Part shown: positions 29,561 through 37,586 of the stretch, piece after piece | Position numbering within the stretch: the stretch's first letter is position 1 | How the letters are laid out: each line of letters opens with the position of its first letter | NCBI GenBank assembly: GCA_964489845.1 | Contig: CAZAZV010000007.1 | Span: 1-37,867, forward strand | Length of the DNA stretch: 37,867 bases | DNA from: GWA1-54-12 sp964489845 | GTDB taxonomy: Bacteria > Patescibacteriota > Minisyncoccia > UBA6257 > GWB1-50-10 | Direction: 5' to 3' | The notes under the pieces: model-generated | What the model was told of the DNA's origin: nothing | The model's database searches: none | The model's input: the letters and a program-made list of their open reading frames with translations, nothing else | Position numbers and translations under genes: made by a program

Positions 29561-30916
29561 ATGTCACGCTTCGCGCTGTCACTGGGTACTTTGCTTTGTG
29601 CGCTGTGCGCCGCCGCTCCCGTAGCGGCTGCCGCAACCGTCACCGCGACGACGACCGACCCCGCCGACCTCCAAAACCTTATTCTCGAGAAGGAACACGA
29701 GCTGCAACAATTGCAGCAACAGCGCGATGCGCTCGAAGCGAAGCTTTCCCAAACAGGGGCGCAAAAAACATCGCTCCAATCGGAACTCGACGAAATCAAT
29801 TACGAAATACAGGGCTTGAAAAATTCCGTCGACGAAAGCACGCTGACCATCGAAAAACTCGGCCTCGAAGCGGTGTCGCTCAAGGACGAAATGCAGCAGA
29901 CGATTGTGGATATCGGCAACGCGAAAGATGCGGTAGCGCGCCTCATGGTCGAGTTGCAACAGAAAGGCGGCGATACGCTCCTCACGGTGCTGCTCGGACA
30001 AAAAACGCTCTCGGAGGGCGCCTCGACGCTGCAGGCAATTCTACTCCTCTCCGGCAAACTCACCGAGCAAGCACAGCAGCTTGCCGCGCTACAGAGGAGT
30101 CTCACGCAACAGGAGCGGAGCGCGGCGCAAAAGAAAGTTGCGACCGAAGCAGAACGTGGGACGCTCCTGTATCGGCAATCGCTCGTCGAGAGCACGAAAA
30201 ACATGAAAGAAGTGCTCCTCGCCGAAACGCAAAATACCGAGCAGGTCTACCAGAGCAAATTGGAAGCGCTGCAGCAACAACAAGACAACATCAGCGGCGT
30301 TATGACGCGCATCGAAGAACAACTCCGCAAAACGGTTGACGCGTCGCTCCTGCCGGTTCCGCGGCAGGGACTCCTCGCGTCTCCGCTCACCGACGCGTGC
30401 GTCACGCAGGGGTACGGCTACACCAAATTCGCGGAACAGGCGTACCGGACGAGTTTTCACACCGGTCTCGACCTGCGCGCGGAAATCGGCGACCCCGTAT
30501 ACGCCGCGGACGACGGATTCACCGCCGCTGTCGGAAACAACGATACCGGCACGAGCAAATGGCAGCGGTATCAATACGGCAAATACATCATCATCCAACA
30601 CGGCAACAATTTGAGCACGCTCTACGCTCACCTCTCGCGCCAGCTGGTAGGGGAGGGTGATACGGTCAAAAGGGGCGACCTCATCGGCTACACGGGAAAC
30701 ACGGGGTACACGTTCGGACCACACCTGCATTTCGGCGTGTACGTGACGCCCACGACGGGATGGCAGAAACGCATCGATGCAAGCAATGCCCGGGAGTACG
30801 GCGGGCTCGTCAAAATCCCGCCGGCCGCGGGATTGGTTCCCGTCGGAGCGACGCTTGACCCGGCAAAGTACCTGTATCCTGTGCCATCGTGCTATGATAA
30901 CAATGAAGGCATATGA
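29561..30916 (+). CDS. EnvC/NlpD-like M23 peptidase with coiled-coil domain
   Basis: The protein has 451 residues. A signal peptide (about 1-25, LSLGTLLCALCAAAPVAAAA) is followed by a long coiled-coil (about 35-250, rich in Gln/Glu/Leu heptads such as LEKEHELQQLQQQRDALEAK) and a LytM/M23 domain (about 270-410). The zinc ligands are intact: HTGLDLR for the HxxxD element, and FGPHLHFGVY for HxH. The fold cuts peptide cross-links in peptidoglycan, or, in EnvC, activates amidases when the ligands are lost; intact ligands here favour an active enzyme. Its stop overlaps the start of a 46-residue peptide. Confidence 0.9.
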   Translation: MSRFALSLGTLLCALCAAAPVAAAATVTATTTDPADLQNLILEKEHELQQLQQQRDALEAKLSQTGAQKTSLQSELDEINYEIQGLKNSVDESTLTIEKLGLEAVSLKDEMQQTIVDIGNAKDAVARLMVELQQKGGDTLLTVLLGQKTLSEGASTLQAILLLSGKLTEQAQQLAALQRSLTQQERSAAQKKVATEAERGTLLYRQSLVESTKNMKEVLLAETQNTEQVYQSKLEALQQQQDNISGVMTRIEEQLRKTVDASLLPVPRQGLLASPLTDACVTQGYGYTKFAEQAYRTSFHTGLDLRAEIGDPVYAADDGFTAAVGNNDTGTSKWQRYQYGKYIIIQHGNNLSTLYAHLSRQLVGEGDTVKRGDLIGYTGNTGYTFGPHLHFGVYVTPTTGWQKRIDASNAREYGGLVKIPPAAGLVPVGATLDPAKYLYPVPSCYDNNEGI

Positions 30917-31053
30917 TCGAACAAATCTCACAGCGCATATCGCAAATTTCTCACCTCACGGTCGGGGACCTGTGGAACGGCTTGGTGCACATCCTGACGA
31001 TACTCTGGAACATCTTGGTGCAAATTTTCCACGCCATCGCCGGGAAATTGTAA
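30913..31053 (+). CDS. 46-residue hydrophobic peptide translationally coupled to the M23 peptidase
   Basis: The frame starts at ATG 30913, overlapping the peptidase stop (ATGA), and encodes 46 residues: a polar head (MIEQISQRISQISHLTVGDL) and a hydrophobic, Trp-containing helix (WNGLVHILTILWNILVQIFH). This could be one membrane span or a surface-lying amphipathic helix. The exact ATGA coupling, which recurs at true gene junctions here, is the main evidence that it is translated. Function unknown; a membrane tether or regulator of the peptidase is a reasonable guess. A weak hairpin (31059-31082) follows. Confidence 0.55.
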   Translation: MIEQISQRISQISHLTVGDLWNGLVHILTILWNILVQIFHAIAGKL

Positions 31054-31138
31054 CCGGATACCTTTATCTGTCGGAAAAGGTATATTCTGCGACATTTAAT
31101 ATCCCGCTCCCCTCATAGGAAGCGAGCACGCTTTACGG

Positions 31139-31144
31139 TATAAT
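31139..31144 (+). promoter_or_regulatory. -10 element of the PD-(D/E)XK nuclease gene
   Basis: TATAAT ends 14 nt before ATG 31159, predicting a leader of about 8 nt without a Shine-Dalgarno. Confidence 0.5.
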
Positions 31145-31158
31145 AAGTACTCTTTCGT

Positions 31159-31926
31159 ATGCTCGATTATAAAGACGTCGCGGATTTCAAAGAACAGGCG
31201 GGATACGACGTAGGAGGCGCGTGGTTCCCTCGCGTCACGAAGATTGTCAACATCAAGGCGAAACCGGCCCTGAACTACTTCTACGCCGGCGTCAAAAATT
31301 ATGCCGAGGGCGAACGCATCAAGCGCGTCTCGGCAGACGAAGGGACACGCCTGCATGAAGCAGTCCAGGCGATTCTCACGGACAACTCCCCCGTCATCGC
31401 CGAAGACATCGCCCCGTCAGTGGAAGCGTTCCGCCGCTTCGCGGAAAAGAATCCGATTGAAGTCGACCCCGATTACATAGAATATCGCATCGTGAACCGG
31501 GACCATCGCTTCGCGGGAACCATCGACGCGCTTGCGCTCATCGGCGGCAAAGTCGGCGTACTCGACATCAAAACATCCCAATCGATATACCGCGACTATA
31601 ACCTGCAAACATCGGCGTACATCGCGACCTTAAGTAAGGAGCTGCCGGACGTGCAGACGCGCTGGATACTCCGCATCGACCAGGCACAGGTATGCGTGAA
31701 GTGCGGCGCCAAACTGCGCAGCAAGGGCGGCCGCGAGAAAATAAAAATCGACTGGAGCAACACGTTTATGCGCGTCTGCGAGCACGAATGGTCGCCTGCC
31801 CCCATCGGCGAAGTTGAACTGCGCGAATTCCCGCTCTGGGAAAACGATTTCGACGCCTTCCTCGGCGCGAAAAAACTCTGGGAATGGGAAAACGATTACT
31901 GGCTCAGGCAAGTCGGCTACCTCTAG
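31159..31926 (+). CDS. PD-(D/E)XK (Cas4/RecB-like) nuclease with an inserted zinc-binding segment
   Basis: The protein has 255 residues. The nuclease core follows the RecB/Cas4 order: GTRLHEAVQ with His66, an acidic strand near IEYRIV, FAGTIDALA with Asp123, VGVLDIKTS with Asp136 and Lys138, and YNLQTSAYIA with Gln150 and Tyr154. Between the last core helix and the C-terminus is a possible zinc site: C179-x2-C182 ... C207-x-H209, which could stabilise the fold much as the iron-sulfur cluster does in Cas4. Role unknown: DNA repair, recombination or defence. No cas genes or CRISPR array are in the window. It converges on rnpB across a palindromic hairpin. Confidence 0.78.
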   Translation: MLDYKDVADFKEQAGYDVGGAWFPRVTKIVNIKAKPALNYFYAGVKNYAEGERIKRVSADEGTRLHEAVQAILTDNSPVIAEDIAPSVEAFRRFAEKNPIEVDPDYIEYRIVNRDHRFAGTIDALALIGGKVGVLDIKTSQSIYRDYNLQTSAYIATLSKELPDVQTRWILRIDQAQVCVKCGAKLRSKGGREKIKIDWSNTFMRVCEHEWSPAPIGEVELREFPLWENDFDAFLGAKKLWEWENDYWLRQVGYL

Positions 31927-31939
31927 CTGTGGATAACTT

Positions 31940-31960
31940 TATGGGTATCGGATACCCATA
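31940..31960. terminator. Palindromic hairpin between the nuclease gene and rnpB
   Basis: TATGGGTATC/GATACCCATA, a 10-bp perfect inverted repeat separated by one base, between convergent transcripts. T-runs are weak. Confidence 0.45.
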
Positions 31961-31968
31961 ATTAAATT

Positions 31969-32240
31969 GTCGGCAAGCGATAAGCCGGATTCTGTTTATG
32001 TGACGATTTATCTCTGCGGCACTCCCCGCCGAAGCGGGGCACGGCCTTGCACCCGGGTAAGGATTTAGCCGTTTCACCCTCCGCCGAAAAGGCGGAGACT
32101 CGTCTCTGTTCGCACCTCTATCCTTACGGACGACGGGCTTGCGCCCGCTACCTTGTTACCGAGTCAGACTCGGTGGGTGTCCGGACTTTCCTCCGAGCGC
32201 TCAACAAGTTGAGCGCTCGGCCGTCACTTCGCTTGCCGAC
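31969..32240 (-). ncRNA. rnpB: RNase P RNA, short type A-like
   Basis: On the minus strand the P1 helix GTCGGCAAGCG/CGCTTGCCGAC closes a 272-nt RNA. Conserved regions are present: GAGGAAAGTCCGGACACC (CR-I), GGGTGAAACGGC, GGTGCAAGGCCGTGCCCC, AGATAAATCGTCAC and ACAGAATCCGGCTTAT (CR-V). It is about 100 nt shorter than E. coli M1 RNA, so several peripheral helices must be reduced. It forms the catalytic core that trims tRNA 5' ends. It overlaps no coding gene. Confidence 0.95.
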
Positions 32241-32258
32241 ATCCAAATAAAAACACGC

Positions 32259-32678
32259 CTAGATGAGTGTGTCCAGCGCCTGGTTCACCAGTTTGTCCGC
32301 TCCCCTGTTCTCCTCGCGCGCGACATGCGTGAACGTCACGCGCCCGAAATCCTGCGTCAGATTCCACAACTCCACGAAATAATCTTTCAATCCCTCGTTC
32401 TTGAGTTTAAATTCGCGGTTCATGTGGCCGACGAGGAGCGCGCTGTCCGCCCGCACTTCCACGGCCGTATGCCGACACTCATCGGCGCCGACGAGCTGCT
32501 TCACCTTCTTCAACGCGAAAATCACCGCCTGGTATTCGGCGACGTTATTTGTCGTTGCTCCGATGCGCTCGCCGTACGTTTTTCCCTTCCCGTCATACCG
32601 GATGACGACGCCGATGGCGGCCGGCCCCGGATTACCTCGCGCTCCCCCGTCCGTATATACGATAACGTTATGCCCCAT
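32259..32678 (-). CDS. rnhA: Ribonuclease HI
   Basis: The protein has 139 residues. The four catalytic acids are visible: D10 in VYTDGGARGNPGPAA, E48 in VAEYQAV, D78 in VRADSALLVGHM and D128 in NRGADKLVN. The compact form without the basic protrusion resembles the archaeal/Sto-RNase HI subgroup. It cuts RNA in RNA-DNA hybrids. Its start lies 11 nt inside the end of the DHH gene, so it is translated with it as part of a pgk-dhh-rnhA operon leading into rnpB. Confidence 0.9.
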   Translation of the reverse strand: MGHNVIVYTDGGARGNPGPAAIGVVIRYDGKGKTYGERIGATTNNVAEYQAVIFALKKVKQLVGADECRHTAVEVRADSALLVGHMNREFKLKNEGLKDYFVELWNLTQDFGRVTFTHVAREENRGADKLVNQALDTLI

Positions 32679-33510
32679 TGAGATATTGCCACGGCACGTT
32701 TTGGTGCAATGGAATTCTGAACCCCGCCGACTGCGGGTGTCCTCCTCCGCCGTACTTTTCCGCGATCTTTGCCACATCAACGCTCCCATCGGAACGGAGC
32801 GAAACTTTCGTGCCGTCCGCGCACTCGTACCATGTGAGGGCAAGGGGCGGCTGCTTCGCGTAGAGTGCATTGCCTACTTCCGACTCGAGGAGGGGCGTAT
32901 TCACCGCGAAGATGCAATACCCCTCGAACGAAACCAAACTCGCGCTCCCCACGATATCGCGGATGACCGCCTGCTTGTATGCGAGTGCGGCAGCGCCCGC
33001 TTCGCGCACGTGACGAAATCCCTCGTCATCGTCGAATCGGGTGATAAGCCATTGTGTGGCGGGAAACGAGAGTGGTTTTTGCGTATCCAAAAATGCGTTT
33101 ATTTCCTCCACGTGCGGCAACGAGAATTTCCACATATCCACATCCTCGATGTACTGGAGGAGACGCGGCACGGGCTCTCCGGGATGGAAATAACGCCACG
33201 CGATGACGGCACCGGAGTGTTCCGTATCAAAAACGCTTTCGGGAGCCGCGCACGCCATGCTCCCGCGCGTTGTTTCGTGATGGTCGAGGATAATGAGTTT
33301 CCTGTTTCGCTCCGCGAGTCCCCGCATCGTGTCCACGCGGTACGAAAAATCAATGAAGTAGAGCGTCTTGCCCTCGAGTTCCGCGGGCGGGTCCTGCTGA
33401 TGCACGCCCGGCACGTAATCGGCGGCATCGCCGAGAACGGTGTCCGCGACCCACGCCCCGGCGGCCCCGTCCGGACATCCCTTATGATAAATGACGACAA
33501 TGTCTTTCAT
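32668..33510 (-). CDS. DHH-family phosphoesterase
   Basis: The protein has 280 residues. Metal-binding motifs are present: HKGCPDGAAGA (Asp14), YFIDFS (Asp54), ILDHHET (DHH at 76-78) and the DHHA1 signature GGGGHPQSAGF near the C-terminus. The family includes NrnA-like oligoribonucleases, c-di-AMP hydrolases and related phosphodiesterases; the precise substrate is not clear from sequence. The start ATG overlaps the pgk stop by 4 nt and it overlaps rnhA by 11 nt. Neighbouring RNase HI suggests nucleic-acid or oligonucleotide turnover. Confidence 0.85.
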   Translation of the reverse strand: MKDIVVIYHKGCPDGAAGAWVADTVLGDAADYVPGVHQQDPPAELEGKTLYFIDFSYRVDTMRGLAERNRKLIILDHHETTRGSMACAAPESVFDTEHSGAVIAWRYFHPGEPVPRLLQYIEDVDMWKFSLPHVEEINAFLDTQKPLSFPATQWLITRFDDDEGFRHVREAGAAALAYKQAVIRDIVGSASLVSFEGYCIFAVNTPLLESEVGNALYAKQPPLALTWYECADGTKVSLRSDGSVDVAKIAEKYGGGGHPQSAGFRIPLHQNVPWQYLNGA

Positions 33511-34526
33511 TGTTCCAGTGCGGCAAGTCCCGGCAGTTTTCCCCCCGACACGTATGCGAGCATCGCGCCGCCGCCAGTCGAGAGAAATATGTTCGGTAAT
33601 TTCAAAATCCGGAATTCGAAATCCGGAATCAGCCTCGAAGCAATAACCGTCTCTCCCCCGCCAACCACCGTACGAGCGCTTTTGTTCGCAAGCACCGCTT
33701 CCCAAAGCGCGCGCGTTCCTGCCGCGAACCGCTCATCCTCGAAAAGTCCCATCGGTCCGTTCCACACGACCATCTGCGCCGAAGCGATAAGCTCCGCGTA
33801 ATGCTCCCCCGTCTTCTCTCCAATATCCAATTTCCTTCCGTCTTCACCGATGACGTAGTCTTCCGGTACGATACATCCGTTTCGCACATCGCTTGATGCG
33901 GTACTGCCAAGGAGAATAGCATCCGCCCTGCCGCGCAATCCTTCGGTCGCCGCAAGTTTATCTTCGATTTTCGCTCCCCCCAAGATAAGCACCAAGGGAT
34001 GCCTTGTCGCTCCCATAACCTCACCCAGTGCCTTGAGCTCAATTTTAAGCCTTAAACCGCCAAAATGCGGTAGATTCTCGCATATACGCGTTATAGAAGC
34101 GTTTTCCCTATGGGACACGGCAAAGGCATCATTGACGTAAAAATCACCAAAATTGGCCAGTTTTTTGGCAAATTCCGGGCTATTTCCCTCCTCTGCCGCA
34201 TAAAAACGGAGGTTCTCCAGGAGGAAAACCTTCCCCCCAAAACCGCCCGCCAAATCCTCGAGCGTACCGAAAAAAACCGACTCCCCGACGAGCTGCGAGA
34301 GCGGTGCCGCAAAATGCTGCAAGCTCGGAGGGTTTTCTCCGAACCTACCGCGATGAGAGAGCATGACGACGGCGGCGTTCCGTTCAAGCAAGAACTTCAC
34401 CGTCGGGATGATGGCGCACAATTTGAAATTATGCTCGTCGACTGCCTCGTCCGTATTCAAATCGATGCGCAGAAGGCACGTCTTCCCGGAGAGCGACGAG
34501 TCGATATCCGTAATGTATCGAATCAC
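33507..34526 (-). CDS. pgk: Phosphoglycerate kinase, short version
   Basis: The protein has 339 residues, about 50 fewer than typical PGK (385-415). Signatures: CLLRIDLNTDEA replaces the usual RVDxNVP, SHRGRFGENPPSLQ, ENLRFYAAEEGN, FYVNDAFAVSHRENASITRI, LVLILGGAKIEDKLAATEGL, and WNGPMGLFEDERFAAGT. The final STGGGAMLAYVSGGKLPGL is standard. It transfers phosphate from 1,3-bisphosphoglycerate to ADP. The start is GTG 34526, exactly 6 nt from a TACAAT -10, so it appears to be a leaderless GTG-initiated gene, which is less common than ATG. It leads a dhh-rnhA operon. Confidence 0.93.
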   Translation of the reverse strand: MIRYITDIDSSLSGKTCLLRIDLNTDEAVDEHNFKLCAIIPTVKFLLERNAAVVMLSHRGRFGENPPSLQHFAAPLSQLVGESVFFGTLEDLAGGFGGKVFLLENLRFYAAEEGNSPEFAKKLANFGDFYVNDAFAVSHRENASITRICENLPHFGGLRLKIELKALGEVMGATRHPLVLILGGAKIEDKLAATEGLRGRADAILLGSTASSDVRNGCIVPEDYVIGEDGRKLDIGEKTGEHYAELIASAQMVVWNGPMGLFEDERFAAGTRALWEAVLANKSARTVVGGGETVIASRLIPDFEFRILKLPNIFLSTGGGAMLAYVSGGKLPGLAALEQ

Positions 34527-34532
34527 GCCTTC

Positions 34533-34538
34533 ATTGTA
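34533..34538 (-). promoter_or_regulatory. -10 element of pgk, leaderless GTG gene
   Basis: TACAAT on the minus strand ends 6 nt before GTG 34526, only 24 nt after the 5S rRNA 3' end. Confidence 0.55.
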
Positions 34539-34562
34539 CCGTACCTATTGCTGACTTTGAAG

Positions 34563-34676
34563 CACTGGCGAAACCTACTCTCCCGACGCCGAAGCGCAGT
34601 ATCATCGGCGCGATACGCTTTCACTTCCGAGTTCGGGATGGGATCGGGTGGTGCACATATCGCTAAATCACCAGGG
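34563..34676 (-). rRNA. rrf: 5S ribosomal RNA
   Basis: The minus strand contains the 5S core ACCCGATCCCATCCCGAACT CGGAAG and the late loop E/D region CGGCGTCGGGAGAGTAGGT. Helix I is CTGGTGA/TCGCCAG (34668-34674 with 34565-34571). Ends are approximate by a few bases. It is transcribed from the rRNA operon after 23S. Confidence 0.92.
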
Positions 34677-34779
34677 CTTCGAAACCAGCAATAACACGAT
34701 TGGATTCCCGCCTTCGCGGGAATGGCACTCCATGCTACTTGAAAAATCACCTTTTCGAGACAGAAGCTCACTACAGAAA
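34677..34779 (-). other. 23S-5S spacer with a REP-like palindrome
   Basis: About 100 nt between 23S and 5S. No tRNA is present. It holds the palindrome described in the next entry and otherwise no recognisable element. Confidence 0.5.
34702..34727. repeat. REP-like palindromic element
   Basis: Minus strand CCATTCCCGCGAAGGCGGGA then ATCCA: stem ATTCCCGC/GCGGGAAT (34704-34711, 34716-34723). It closely resembles the ATTCCCGCGAAAGCGGGAAT repeat that is dispersed in many bacterial genomes. Confidence 0.5.
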
Positions 34780-35084
34780 ATAAAATATGAGAAATTAGTA
34801 CCCCTCGGCTGCACTCCTTACGGAGCTTCCACCTAGAGCCTATCAACCTGGTAGTCTCCCAGGATCTCATATACCGCCGAAGCGGTATAAGACGTCTCAT
34901 TTTGGGTAGGGCTTCGTGCTTAGATGCTTTCAGCGCTTATCCCTTCCGAACATAGCTACCCGGCGTTTCACCTGGTGGCAAAGCCGGTACACCAGAGGTT
35001 CGTCCGACAAGGTCCTCTCGTACTATTGTCAGCTTCCCTCAAACGTCTCGCACTGATAGCGGATAGAGACCAACCTGTCTCACG

Positions 35085-35482
<398 letters not shown>

Positions 35483-35586
35483 TTGGCGAACAGCCAAACC
35501 CTTGGAACCTTCTCCAGCTCCAGGATGTGGTGAGCCGACATCGAGGTGCCGAACCGCGCCGTCGATATGAACTCTCGGGCGCGACT

Positions 35587-35617
<31 letters not shown>

Positions 35618-36111
35618 ATGTCTCCAACCTTTCTATAGAGTGTTGTCGGGTCGCTAAGTTCTGCTTTCGCATCTGCGCGGCATGTATGCCTTGCAGTCAA
35701 GCTGGCTTTTGCCTTTGCACTTCAAGCGCGGTTTCCATCCGCACTAAGCCAACCTTAATAAACTCCTCCGTTACTCTTTAGGAGGAAAGCGCCCCACCTA
35801 AACTGCCCGCCAGGCACTGTCCTGCAACGTTTTTGCCGCCGCAGTTAGTTACAAGCACATGTAAGGCAGGTGTTCCATTGGCGGCTCCACCTCGACCGGA
35901 ATCGAGGTTTCAAAGCCTCCCTGCTACGCTCCGCATACACAAACCAGTAACAATACCAAGCTACAGTAAAGCTCCCGGGGTCTTTTCGTCCTGCTACCAG
36001 TAGCCGGCATCTTTACCGGCATTGCATTTTCATCGAGCCCCTCGCTGAGACAGTTTCCCAGTCGTTACGCCTTTCGTGCGCTCCGGAACTTACCCGGAAA
36101 GGAATTGCGCT

Positions 36112-36396
36112 CTGTATTTTATCGTCCGACATTCCTTCATTATCGAACTCCTCCGTGTCGCCATGGAGTTCGGACTATATCTTCCCCGCATAGCGGAGTT
36201 CGGCGTATAGTCTCTGAGGATTCTACAAACGTCGCTTCTTACGATTGCGCCGTTTCTAGCCTTTCCTGCTGATTATCTGCACCGAAAGCATTATCACTTG
36301 GCATAGGTACCATCTATGGACGTACTATACCATAGTAGCCTCGGATACTCCAGACGTTCCAGCATATAGCCGAATTTTACTAAGGCAGCGCGACCA
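36112..36396 (-). other. Group I intron in 23S rRNA at the L1931 site (285 nt, no ORF)
   Basis: The exon ends ...CTAAGGT and resumes AGCGCAATTCC, an exact split at E. coli position 1931. The internal guide is clear: 5' exon CTAAGGT pairs with intron GCCTTAG with the required U-G at the splice site (P1), and the adjacent GCGCT pairs with the 3' exon AGCGC (P10). P7 is CAGAGACTA / GATATAGTCC (36210-36219 and 36171-36180 region) with AATCAGCAGGAAAGG of the core upstream. The intron ends in G. At 285 nt it has no room for a homing endonuclease gene. Confidence 0.93.
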
Positions 36397-37318
36397 ACCT
36401 TAGAACGGTTATAGTTACCGCTGACATTGACGAGGGCTTCGGCCATTCAGCATTCACCACCGAAGTGACGAACACCGACAGCGTTAACCTTCTCGCATCG
36501 GTCAGGCGTCAGCCCCTATACATCCTCTTACGAGTTAGCAGGGACCTGTGTTTTTGGTAAACAGTCGCCAGGAAATCTTTCGCTGCGACCCTGCTTGCGC
36601 AGGGTAGGCCTTATCCCGAAGTTACGGCCGCTTGTTTGCCGAGTTCCTTAGCGAGGATTCACTCGTTCCCCTGAGGCTACTCGCCTCGTCCACCTGTGGC
36701 GGTTTGCGGTACGGAGCCGTAAGAACGCACCTGAGAGGTTTTTCTTGGAAGGCGCTTCATCTCGATCAACTGCGCAAAAACGCAGCCTTTCTCATGCAGC
36801 CGAGGATGGCACTAAAGCCGGGCCCGGAGATTTACTCCGGAACCTCCTCTTACCGCACGCGACGTCAAACCATTAAGACGCCGAAATTTATTTCCTTCGT
36901 CACCCCATCGGTATCTTTCCCACGGCGGGCAGGAATATTGACCTGCTACCCATTAGCTGCGGCTTTCGCCATCGCCTTAGGACCGCCTAACCCTCCGTCG
37001 ATTCCCGTTGCGGAGGAAACCTTGGACTTGCGGGGGACCGGTTTTGCACCGGTCATGCGATTACTCATACCAACATTCTCTCTTCCTAACGCTCCACTCC
37101 GCCTCACGGCTGGAGCTTCAGCGCGATAGAAATGCTCTCCTACCACGAATACCTTGCGGTACCCGTCCGCGTCTTCGGTACACTGCTTAGCCCCGATGAA
37201 TCTTCAGCGCCGTTGCGCTCGAATAGTGAGCTGTTACGCACTCTTTAAAGGATGGCTGCTTCTAAGCCAACCTCCTATCTGTTTCGGCACAGCGACTACT
37301 TTTCACACTGAGCAGAAG

Positions 37319-37586
37319 TCTTCTGTCTCACTAATTTCGTCACATCTGAAAGCGAACGAACGAGACGATTTCAAGGCACGACGACGAGGCAGTACTTGAG
37401 AGAGTCCGTCGAGGAGGAGTAACGCGGAAATCGGCCGTTGGTTCGCTTCCCTTCGGGCAGGCGAATCTTGGCCGGCTTCTTTTGTTGCTCGTCACTCACG
37501 GATCTACTCGATACACTCGCTCCTCGCGCCGCGAATCCGTCTCAAGATTCGCTCCGTCAGATTGATGAAATTAGTGAGACAGAAGA
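37319..37586 (-). other. 268-nt intervening sequence in 23S rRNA closed by a long helix
   Basis: The inserted segment is flanked by near-perfect inverted arms: 37319-37349 and 37557-37586, sharing TCTTCTGTCTCACTAATTTC exactly and more with two changes. In RNA they make a helix of about 27 bp that projects from domain II near E. coli position 1030-1040 (helix 41 region, before the GTPase centre). Inside, several smaller hairpins are visible, such as the stem around CTTCCCTTCGGGCAGG. No group I core or ORF is present. This is the layout of intervening sequences that RNase III cuts out, leaving a fragmented 23S. Confidence 0.75.

Noticed and set aside
27616..29799. A 727-codon minus-strand open frame across gltX and the DUF192 gene.
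   Set aside because: Only its last 157 codons are a real gene (DUF192). The rest mirrors gltX in reverse and is low-complexity charged sequence.
31159..31926. Treating the Cas4-like nuclease as part of a CRISPR system.
   Set aside because: No repeats, spacers or other cas genes in the window.
4605..31936. DnaA-box-like sequences at 4605-4613, 13183-13191 and 31928-31936 as a replication origin.
   Set aside because: Single scattered boxes, two of which lie in or next to coding ends, with no cluster and no AT-rich unwinding region. dnaA and dnaN are absent.
37319..37586. Calling the domain II insertion a third group I intron.
   Set aside because: No guide pairing to the exon, no P7 signature, and long inverted arms typical of RNase III-processed intervening sequences.
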